From the NCBI GenBank assembly GCA_963750495.1, contig CAVVQV010000007.1, forward strand, positions 62,001 to 126,000: 64,000 nucleotides of DNA, written 5' to 3'. Numbering within the stretch: position 1 is the first letter of the stretch; each line of letters opens with the position of its first letter. The stretch is from JANLYC01 sp963750495 (lineage in GTDB: Bacteria > Actinomycetota > Actinomycetes > Propionibacteriales > Nocardioidaceae). Of this stretch, positions 57,602 through 64,000 are shown in pieces. The position numbers and the translations under genes are program-made. The notes beneath the pieces were generated by a model. It had not been told where the DNA came from. It searched no databases and worked only from the letters and a program-made list of their open reading frames with translations.

Positions 57602-60600
57602 GTGTCACAATCCCCGCAAGAAGGATCGACGTCGACTGCCCACGACACTTCCGGGAGCCCCGAGGCGGACTTCGGGGCCAACGAGTGGCTGGTCGACGAG
57701 ATGTACGACCGCTATCTCGATGACCCCTCGTCAGTGGACGAGGCCTGGCGAGAGCTCTTCAAATCCAGGCAGGGCGCCTCGACCGACGGGTCTCGCACGG
57801 TCAACGGGAGCGGCCAGGCAGCGCCGCAACGAGCCGAGAGCAACGATTCGGCCTCCCCGGGCCCGGCCAAGCCGACATCCTCACCGCAGCCCCAGCCGCA
57901 GACCCAGCCGCAGCCCCAGGACACAGCGACACCGGGTCCGGCACCGACGCCGAAGGTCACCGCACCCAGCCCCAGTCCCGCCGCGACGACCGGCTCGGCC
58001 GCAGCCTCGTCGGCAACGCCTTCGCCGACCACCGACACCGCGACGCCCGCCGCACAGCCCACACCCGCACAGCCGGTGGCGCGGCCCGTCCCGAAGGAAC
58101 CCGAGGTCACCAGCGCGGCCGAGGCCGAAGCACAGCCTGACCACGTCGTGCTCCGCGGAGCCTCGGCTCGCACGGTCACCAACATGGACGTCAGCCTCAC
58201 GGTGCCGACCGCCACGAGCGTTCGTTCGGTCCCGGTCAAGCTGCTGATCGACAACCGTGTCGTCATCAACAACCACCTCGCCCGCGCTCGCGGTGGGAAG
58301 GTGTCGTTCACGCACATCATCGGCTTCGCCCTCGCCCGGGCGCTGCGTGCGGCGCCTGAGATGAACTACGGCTTCGAGATGGTCGACGGCAAGCCCAACC
58401 TCGTCAAGCCGCACCACATCAACCTCGGGCTCGCGATCGACATCCAACGGCCGGATGGCTCGCGGCAGCTCCTGGTGCCCTCCATCAAGGCTGCCGAGAA
58501 CATGTCCTTCGCGGAGTTCTGGTCGGCCTACGAGGACATCGTCCGGCGCGCTCGCGACAACAAGCTCACGGTTGCCGACTTCCAAGGCACCACGATCACC
58601 CTGACCAACCCCGGCACGATCGGCACCAACCACTCAGTTCCCCGGCTGATGTCCGGCCAGGGCTGCATCGTCGGCGTGGGCGCCATGAACTTCCCGCCGG
58701 AGTACCAGGGCGCGTCGGAAGAGACCCTGAGCCGTAACGCGATCAGCAAGATCATGACGCTCACCTCGACGTACGACCACCGGGTCATCCAAGGAGCGCA
58801 GTCCGGCGACTTCCTGCGCATCCTGCACGGCCTGCTCCTCGGTGAGGACGGCTTCTACGACGAGATCTTCCGGGCCCTGCGCATCCCGTACGAGCCGATC
58901 CGGTGGGCCGCCGACATCTCGGCCAGCCACGAGGACGAGGTCAGCAAGCAGGCCCGCATCCTCGAGATGATCCACGCCTACCGGGTGCGGGGCCACATCA
59001 TGGCCGACACCGACCCGCTCGAGTACCAGCAGCGCAGCCACCCCGACCTCGACGTCGGCACACACGGCCTCACGCTGTGGGACCTCGACCGCGAGTTCGC
59101 GACCGGCAACTTCGGCGGCGAGCGCTTCATGAAGCTGCGCCATATCCTCGGCATCCTGCGTGACTCCTACTGCCGCACGACCGGCATCGAGTACATGCAC
59201 ATCCAAGACCCCGACCAGCGCCGGTGGATCCAGGAGCGGGTCGAGAGGCCGCACAAGAAGCCGCCGCGCGAGGAGCAGCTGCGCATCCTGCACAAGCTCA
59301 ACCAGGCCGAGGCCTTCGAGACCTTCCTTCAGACGAAGTTCGTCGGACAGAAGCGGTTCAGCCTCGAGGGTGGCGAGACGACGATCCCGCTGATCGACGA
59401 GATCTGCGAGGCGGCTGCCGACCACTCGCTCGACGAGGTCACCATCGGCATGGCGCACCGTGGCCGGCTCAACGTGCTCGCCAACATCGTCGGCAAGCGC
59501 TACTCGCAGATCTTCCGCGAGTTCGAGGGCAACATCGACCCCCGCACGGTCCAGGGCTCCGGCGACGTGAAGTACCACCTCGGTGCCGAGGGCGAGTTCG
59601 TGTCCGGCAACGGCAGCACCATCAAGGTGTCCGTCGCCGCCAACCCGTCCCACCTCGAGGCGGTCGACCCGGTCCTCGAGGGCATCGTGAGGGCCAAGCA
59701 GGACCTGCTCAACCAGGGCGCGGCCTTCCCGGTCCTGCCGTTGCTGGTGCACGGCGACGCGGCGTTCGCCGGGCAGGGCGTGGTGGCCGAGACGCTCAAC
59801 CTCTCGCAGCTGCGTGGATACCGCACCGGCGGGACGATCCACGTCGTCGTCAACAACCAGGTCGGCTTCACGACCTCGCCGTCGTCATCTCGGTCGTCTC
59901 TGTACTGCACCGACGTGGCTCGGATGGTTCAGGCGCCGATCTTCCACGTCAACGGCGACGACCCGGAGGCGTGCATCCGGGTGGCACAGCTGGCGTTCGA
60001 GTACCGCCAGGCGTTCAAGAAGGACGTCGTCATCGACCTCGTCTGCTACCGCCGTCGTGGCCACAACGAAGGCGACGACCCGTCGTACACGCAGCCGTTG
60101 ATGTACGACCTGATCGAGAAGAAGCGGTCGGTCCGCAAGCTGTACACCGAAGCCCTCATCGGTCGTGGTGACATCACGGTCGAGGAGGCGGAGCAGGCGC
60201 TCAAGGACTACCAACTGCAGCTCGAGCGGGTGTTCGCCGAGGTCCGCGACGCCAGCACCGAGAGCGAGCCGATCGACTACGTGACCGTGCCGGACTATCC
60301 GACCAAGGGGGCCGCCTCCGGCAGCGCCGACACCGCCGTCACCCCGGAGATCCTCAAGCGGATCGCCGAGGCGCACGTGACGCCTCCCGACGGCTTCACG
60401 GTGCACCCCAAGGTGCTCCCCCAGCTGCAGCGCCGTGCCGCCTCGATCACCGATGGGCCGATCGACTGGGGCACGGGCGAGATCCTCGCGTTCGGGTCAC
60501 TCCTCCTGCAGGGTCGCCCGGTGCGGCTCGCCGGGCAGGACTCGCGGCGCGGCACCTTCGTCAGTAGGTTCGCCACGATCATCGACCGGCAGAACGCCGC

Positions 60601-61486
60601 CGAGTGGACACCGTTGCAGAACCTGTCGTCGGACCAGGCGCAGTTCTACATCTATGACTCGCTGCTGTCCGAGTACGCCGCCATGGGCTTCGAGTACGGC
60701 TACTCCGTCGCCCGTCCCGAGGCACTCACGCTCTGGGAGGCGCAGTTCGGTGACTTCGTCAACGGTGCCCAGACCGTCATCGACGAGTTCATCTCCGCCG
60801 GTGAGGCGAAATGGCAGCAGCAGTCCGGTGTTGTCCTCCTGCTGCCGCACGGCTACGAGGGGCAGGGGCCTGACCACTCGTCTGCCCGCATCGAGCGGTT
60901 CCTCACCCTCGCAGCGGGCGACGCGTTCACGGTGGCGCAGCCGTCCACGCCGGCGAGCTACTTCCACCTGCTGCGCCAGCACTCGCTCGGCAGCGCGCAC
61001 CGGCCGATGATCGTCTTCACACCCAAGTCGATGATGCGGCGCAAGGATGCGGCGTCGCAGCCGGCGGACTTCACGTCCGGTACGTTCCGCCCGCTGATCG
61101 CCGACGACGCGGTCGACCCGTCGAAGGTCGAACGACTCATCCTGTGCTCCGGCCGCATCTGCTGGGACCTGTTCGCCGAGCGCGAGCGCCGCGAGGACGA
61201 CCAGGGCCGGAGCGCCATCGCCCGGCTCGAGCAGCTCTACCCCCGTCCCGTCGACGAGGTGAAGGCCGAGATGGCGAAGTACCCGAACCTGCGCGAGATC
61301 CGCTGGGTGCAGGACGAGCCCGCCAACATGGGCCCGTGGCCGCACATGAAGCTCAACCTGTCACCCGAGCTGGGTGACATCCCGTTCAACCGGGTCTCGC
61401 GGGACGAGTCGGCTGCCCCCTCGGTGGGCCAGACGTCGGTGCACCAGCAGGAGCTGCGGGCGTTGCTGGACGGCACATTCGGCTGA
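57602..61486 (+). CDS. kgd: multifunctional 2-oxoglutarate metabolism enzyme (E2-E1 fusion)
   Basis: A 1294-residue fused enzyme of the actinobacterial Kgd/OdhA type. Residues 5-52 are a helical N-terminal segment (FGANEWLVDEMYDRYLDDPSSVDEAWRELF); about 65-180 a Pro/Ala/Thr-rich linker without a lipoyl domain; about 190-430 an E2 acyltransferase with the catalytic His393 of TYDHRVIQG; the rest the E1 thiamine-diphosphate domain (HRGRLN, VHGDAAFAGQGVV, GFTTSP, HNEGDDPSYTQP). It acts in the TCA cycle, and in mycobacteria can also make 2-hydroxy-3-oxoadipate. Regulation by an FHA protein (GarA/OdhI) is known for the family. GTG start. Confidence 0.95.
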   Translation: MSQSPQEGSTSTAHDTSGSPEADFGANEWLVDEMYDRYLDDPSSVDEAWRELFKSRQGASTDGSRTVNGSGQAAPQRAESNDSASPGPAKPTSSPQPQPQTQPQPQDTATPGPAPTPKVTAPSPSPAATTGSAAASSATPSPTTDTATPAAQPTPAQPVARPVPKEPEVTSAAEAEAQPDHVVLRGASARTVTNMDVSLTVPTATSVRSVPVKLLIDNRVVINNHLARARGGKVSFTHIIGFALARALRAAPEMNYGFEMVDGKPNLVKPHHINLGLAIDIQRPDGSRQLLVPSIKAAENMSFAEFWSAYEDIVRRARDNKLTVADFQGTTITLTNPGTIGTNHSVPRLMSGQGCIVGVGAMNFPPEYQGASEETLSRNAISKIMTLTSTYDHRVIQGAQSGDFLRILHGLLLGEDGFYDEIFRALRIPYEPIRWAADISASHEDEVSKQARILEMIHAYRVRGHIMADTDPLEYQQRSHPDLDVGTHGLTLWDLDREFATGNFGGERFMKLRHILGILRDSYCRTTGIEYMHIQDPDQRRWIQERVERPHKKPPREEQLRILHKLNQAEAFETFLQTKFVGQKRFSLEGGETTIPLIDEICEAAADHSLDEVTIGMAHRGRLNVLANIVGKRYSQIFREFEGNIDPRTVQGSGDVKYHLGAEGEFVSGNGSTIKVSVAANPSHLEAVDPVLEGIVRAKQDLLNQGAAFPVLPLLVHGDAAFAGQGVVAETLNLSQLRGYRTGGTIHVVVNNQVGFTTSPSSSRSSLYCTDVARMVQAPIFHVNGDDPEACIRVAQLAFEYRQAFKKDVVIDLVCYRRRGHNEGDDPSYTQPLMYDLIEKKRSVRKLYTEALIGRGDITVEEAEQALKDYQLQLERVFAEVRDASTESEPIDYVTVPDYPTKGAASGSADTAVTPEILKRIAEAHVTPPDGFTVHPKVLPQLQRRAASITDGPIDWGTGEILAFGSLLLQGRPVRLAGQDSRRGTFVSRFATIIDRQNAAEWTPLQNLSSDQAQFYIYDSLLSEYAAMGFEYGYSVARPEALTLWEAQFGDFVNGAQTVIDEFISAGEAKWQQQSGVVLLLPHGYEGQGPDHSSARIERFLTLAAGDAFTVAQPSTPASYFHLLRQHSLGSAHRPMIVFTPKSMMRRKDAASQPADFTSGTFRPLIADDAVDPSKVERLILCSGRICWDLFAERERREDDQGRSAIARLEQLYPRPVDEVKAEMAKYPNLREIRWVQDEPANMGPWPHMKLNLSPELGDIPFNRVSRDESAAPSVGQTSVHQQELRALLDGTFG

Positions 61487-61649
61487 GTGTGGTCCCCGCG
61501 TCCCGCGGCCGACAGGCGGGTCGGGCTCCGGTGCGGTTCCATCGATGAGCGACAACGGACCCTCGGCACGTCCCACCGCGCGAGCTCGCAGGCCGGGGCA
61601 CTGATGCGATCCACAGCGGACGAGCTGCTGAGCGAGGACTGGAGGATGC

Positions 61650-61835
61650 GTGTACTTCACTGACCGCGGGATCGAGGAGCTGGTCAAGCGACGGGGTGCC
61701 GACGAGGTCACCCTGGACTGGCTGGCAGAGCGACTGCAGGAGTTCGTCGACCTCAACCCGGAGTTCGAGATCCCCGTCGAACGGCTCGCCACCTGGCTGG
61801 CCCGCCTCGATGATCCCGACCCCGACCTCGACTGA
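61650..61835 (+). CDS. small acidic DUF6104-type protein
   Basis: A 61-residue protein, MYFTDRGIEELVKRRGADEVTLDWLAERLQEFV..., of an actinobacterial family that usually follows kgd. Mostly helical and acidic; no cysteines or membrane segments. GTG start with GGAGG 4 nt upstream, a tight spacing. Function unknown. Confidence 0.75.
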   Translation: MYFTDRGIEELVKRRGADEVTLDWLAERLQEFVDLNPEFEIPVERLATWLARLDDPDPDLD

Positions 61836-61873
61836 CCCCGTTTCCGCTCCCTGTTTCCGCTCCCTGGCCGTCC

Positions 61874-61918
61874 GCGTTTGCCTAGTTCACAAGCCAGGTG
61901 GCTTGTGAACTAGGCACG
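61874..61918. repeat. palindromic repeat between convergent genes (copy 2)
   Basis: GCCTAGTTCACAAGCCA (61880-61896) and its exact complement (61899-61915) form a 17-bp stem with a 2-base centre; the surrounding bases CGT...ACG extend it past a small bulge. It is a clear relative of the element at 7914-7959, including the preceding CTGGCCnTCCG. Here too it lies between convergent 3' ends (DUF6104 gene and cupin gene). Confidence 0.8.
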
Positions 61919-61948
61919 TTTGCCTTGGGCACCCGGTGCTTGCCTTGG

Positions 61949-62326
61949 TCATCCCGCAGCCGGCGGATCCCGCAACGCCACGAGCCGCAGCGGGCGGTCA
62001 CCGGTGTTGACCACACCGCGGGGTGACTGCGGGTCCATGAGGAGCGCATCGCCCGGACCGAAGTCCACCACCTCGGACCCCGTCGTGAACCGCCCTGTCC
62101 CGTCGATCACGAGGTAGCACTCCCGGGTTCCGGCGTACCCGTCCGGGTCGCTGGCGTCATGCCGGTGCACTCCTTCGGACCCACCCACGGGAATGTCCCA
62201 CGTCTCCACCTCGACCGGCCACGGCAGCGCGCCTTCGAAGTACCGGCGGACCGTGATGGCGCCAACACCCTCGTGCAGGTTCGTCCAGTCGAAGACGTGG
62301 TCCTCGCTTCGTTGCACCCGGTCCAC
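61949..62326 (-). CDS. cupin-domain protein
   Basis: A 125-residue single-domain cupin. VHRHDASDPD carries the paired metal-ligand His, and GPGDALLMDPQSPRGVVNTGDRPLRLVALRDP the second conserved motif. The fold binds metal and may be an enzyme or a sugar or ligand-binding protein. GTG start. It lies 47 bp downstream of the MDR-family gene on the same strand, so the two may share a transcript. Confidence 0.85.
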   Translation of the reverse strand: MDRVQRSEDHVFDWTNLHEGVGAITVRRYFEGALPWPVEVETWDIPVGGSEGVHRHDASDPDGYAGTRECYLVIDGTGRFTTGSEVVDFGPGDALLMDPQSPRGVVNTGDRPLRLVALRDPPAAG

Positions 62327-62373
62327 GGGCGGCTCCCTTCGAGGGCGTTGCCGGCTTTCGCCGCCGACGGATG

Positions 62374-63342
62374 TCAGATCGTGAAGACGACCTTGCCGAC
62401 CACGTCTCCCTCGATCATGGCCTCGAAACCTTCGCGGGCACGGTCCAGCGGCAGCGTCCGGTCGACCAAGGGTCGCGCACCCGATACGTCCAGCAGCTCG
62501 AGCAAGCTCTGGAACTCCGCGCGGGTTCCCATCGTCGACCCCTGCACGCGCAGCTGCAGGAAGAAGATTCGGGTCAGCTCGGCGTTCTCGGGCTGGTTGC
62601 CGGACGTCGCGCCGGAGATGACCAGCGTGCCGCCCGGCCGCAACGCCTTGACCGAGTGGCTCCAGGTGGCGGCACCCACCGTCTCCATCACGGCGTCCAC
62701 GCGCTGCGGCAACCGCGCCCCCGACTCGAACGCCTCGTGTGCGCCGAGCTCGACGGCCCGCTTGCGCTTGGTCTCGTCGCGGCTCGTCGCGTACGTCCGC
62801 AGCCCGGCGGCAGACGCGAGACTGATCAGAGCGGAGGCAACGCCGCCGCCGGCCCCTTGCACGAGCACGCTGTCACCCGGTTTGAGGCCACCTTGGGTGA
62901 AGAGCATCCGGTACGCCGTCAACCACGCGGTGGGCAGACACGCCGCCTCCTCGAAGCTCAGCGATGACGGCTTCGCCAGCACGTTGCGCCGCGGCACGGC
63001 CACGCGCTCGGCCAGCGTGCCGGGGTGCCGCTCGGAGAGCAATGAGCGCTTCGGGTCGAGCGTCTCGTCCCCGGACCAGTCCGGATTACTGATGACAGCG
63101 TGCACCACGACCTCGTTGCCGTCCTCGTCGATCCCGGCCGCATCACAGCCCAAGATCATGGGCAGCCGGTCCTCGCCCAGGCCGACGCCTCGCAACGACC
63201 ACAGGTCGTGCCGGTTCAGCGCTGCCGCCTTGACCTCGACCACGACCCAATCTGTCGGCGGGCTCGGGTCGGGCTGCTCGCCCAGGACGAGCCCGTCCAG
63301 GGGTGCGTCGGGGTTGATCGACTCGGCATACGCAGCGAACAT
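62374..63342 (-). CDS. zinc-independent MDR-family oxidoreductase (quinone-oxidoreductase-like)
   Basis: A 322-residue medium-chain dehydrogenase/reductase. NAD(P) loop GAGGGVASA in VLVQGAGGGVASALISLA, SRDETKRKRAVELGA, and the N-terminal KAAALNRHDLWSLRG are typical of zinc-binding-dehydrogenase-like NADPH quinone reductases; the catalytic-zinc Cys and the four structural-zinc cysteines are not seen. Substrate unknown. It follows the malic enzyme gene by 80 bp on the same strand. Confidence 0.82.
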   Translation of the reverse strand: MFAAYAESINPDAPLDGLVLGEQPDPSPPTDWVVVEVKAAALNRHDLWSLRGVGLGEDRLPMILGCDAAGIDEDGNEVVVHAVISNPDWSGDETLDPKRSLLSERHPGTLAERVAVPRRNVLAKPSSLSFEEAACLPTAWLTAYRMLFTQGGLKPGDSVLVQGAGGGVASALISLASAAGLRTYATSRDETKRKRAVELGAHEAFESGARLPQRVDAVMETVGAATWSHSVKALRPGGTLVISGATSGNQPENAELTRIFFLQLRVQGSTMGTRAEFQSLLELLDVSGARPLVDRTLPLDRAREGFEAMIEGDVVGKVVFTI

Positions 63343-63422
63343 TCCTTCACCCTAGGGGGCGCGGCGGCAAGACACCGTTCGCTCCCACCCATGGCGACAT
63401 CGCGACCATCCCGCCTCCCGGC

Positions 63423-64000
63423 TCACCGTCCGGCGACAGCCGCCACCGCGGCTGCAACCGCCGGCGCCACCCTCGGGTCGAAGGGCGACGGGATCACCCG
63501 CGTCGGGGCCAGGTCGTCGGCCACCAGGTCGGCCAGCGCGATGGCCGCCGCCAGCTTCATGTCCTCGGTGATGCGGCGTGCACGAGCGTCGAACGTGCCT
63601 CGGAAGATGCCCGGGAAGGCGAGCACGTTGTTGATCTGGTTGGGGTGGTCCGAGCGGCCGGTTGCCACGACGGCCGCGTGGCGGTGCGCGACGTCGAGCC
63701 GGACCTCCGGCTCGGGGTTGGCCAGCGCGAAGATGATCGCATCGTCGGCCATCGACGCGACGGCGGACTCCTCGACGCTGCCCCCGCTGACGCCGACGAA
63801 CACATCGGCCCCGGCGAGGGCGCTGGCCAGCTCGCCGGACTCGCCACGGGTGTTGGTCTGCTCGGCCAGCCTGAGCTTGACCGCGTTCAGGTCGGTCCGG
63901 GCCGGACTGATGATCCCGCCCCGGTCGACGACCGCGATGTTGCGCGCACCGGCGGCCAGCAGCATCTTCGTCACCGCGACGCCGGCAGCACCAGCACCGG
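63423..64000 (-). CDS. NAD(P)-dependent malic enzyme, 5' end beyond the window
   Basis: The C-terminal about 190 residues of a malic enzyme that oxidatively decarboxylates malate to pyruvate. GAGAAGVAVTKMLLAAGARNIAVVD is the NAD(P)-binding entrance (still open at the window edge, so the gene is truncated there), and FALANPEPE, VVATGRSDHPNQINNVLAFPGIFRGTFDARARRITEDMKLAAAIAL are conserved in the family. The gene's start lies outside the window. Confidence 0.93.
   Translation of the reverse strand, partial: GAGAAGVAVTKMLLAAGARNIAVVDRGGIISPARTDLNAVKLRLAEQTNTRGESGELASALAGADVFVGVSGGSVEESAVASMADDAIIFALANPEPEVRLDVAHRHAAVVATGRSDHPNQINNVLAFPGIFRGTFDARARRITEDMKLAAAIALADLVADDLAPTRVIPSPFDPRVAPAVAAAVAAVAGR

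Overview
The window is high-GC DNA (by eye near 70% G+C, with GTG as a common start codon) from an actinobacterium. Gene content and order point to the Streptomyces/Nocardioides/Kribbella part of the phylum: a meaB-thiolase / mce-ccr-DivIVA-like block, nucS, a Sua5-wecA-atp block, prmC-prfA-rpmE-rho, hom-thrC-thrB, and a fused kgd. I read it as Propionibacteriales, probably Nocardioidaceae; the genus is inference, not something the sequence proves. No insertion sequences, phage genes or CRISPR arrays were seen. Start codons were reassigned by ribosome-binding site and by the frequent 1-, 4- or 8-nt stop/start overlaps.

Region 1 (1-20.7 kb): acyl-CoA and cobalamin metabolism. meaB, an acetoacetyl-CoA thiolase, methylmalonyl/ethylmalonyl-CoA epimerase, crotonyl-CoA carboxylase/reductase, a duplicated 3-hydroxyacyl-CoA dehydrogenase, a MeaA-type (ethylmalonyl-CoA) mutase and a PduO cobalamin adenosyltransferase together supply much of an ethylmalonyl-CoA pathway and its cofactor support. 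Interspersed are a DivIVA-type coiled-coil protein, the NucS mismatch endonuclease, a D-amino-acid oxidase, a histidine phosphatase, a STAS protein, and small conserved actinobacterial proteins (LOG, Dabb, DUF2550).

Region 2 (20.7-35.6 kb, all minus strand): the complete F1Fo ATP synthase operon atpZ-I-B-E-F-H-A-G-D-C, with a strong terminator at its end and a candidate Rex-type redox operator over its promoter. Upstream of it are wecA, Sua5, prmC, prfA, rpmE and rho; rho carries a long Asn/Asp/Arg repeat insert.

Region 3 (35.6-38.7 kb): an accessory cassette on the plus strand, wedged between rho and thrB. It has one SigE-family ECF sigma factor and three paralogous single-pass membrane proteins of unknown family. 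It is the best candidate here for an undescribed system: a sigma factor with a set of related membrane-anchored regulators or sensors.

Region 4 (38.7-45.8 kb, minus strand): the translationally coupled argS-lysA and hom-thrC-thrB genes, a CheY-like response regulator, and tRNA-Arg(CCG).

Region 5 (45.8-57.4 kb): a cell-surface glycan/glycolipid cluster. It has a large polytopic membrane protein, a UDP-sulfoquinovose-synthase-like SqdB, a second sugar epimerase, a GT-C/GT2 fusion, a GT-C relative, a methyltransferase, GtrA, then DUF3052, an LCP-family ligase and a lipoprotein. A sulfoquinovose-containing surface glycan is a reasonable hypothesis.

Region 6 (57.6-64 kb): the fused E2-E1 2-oxoglutarate enzyme Kgd, a small DUF6104-type protein, a cupin, an MDR-family oxidoreductase and the 3' part of a malic enzyme gene cut by the window edge. 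A near-perfect palindromic element occurs twice (7.9 and 61.9 kb), each time between convergent genes; an unrelated 18-bp inverted repeat lies in the divergent promoter region before nucS.
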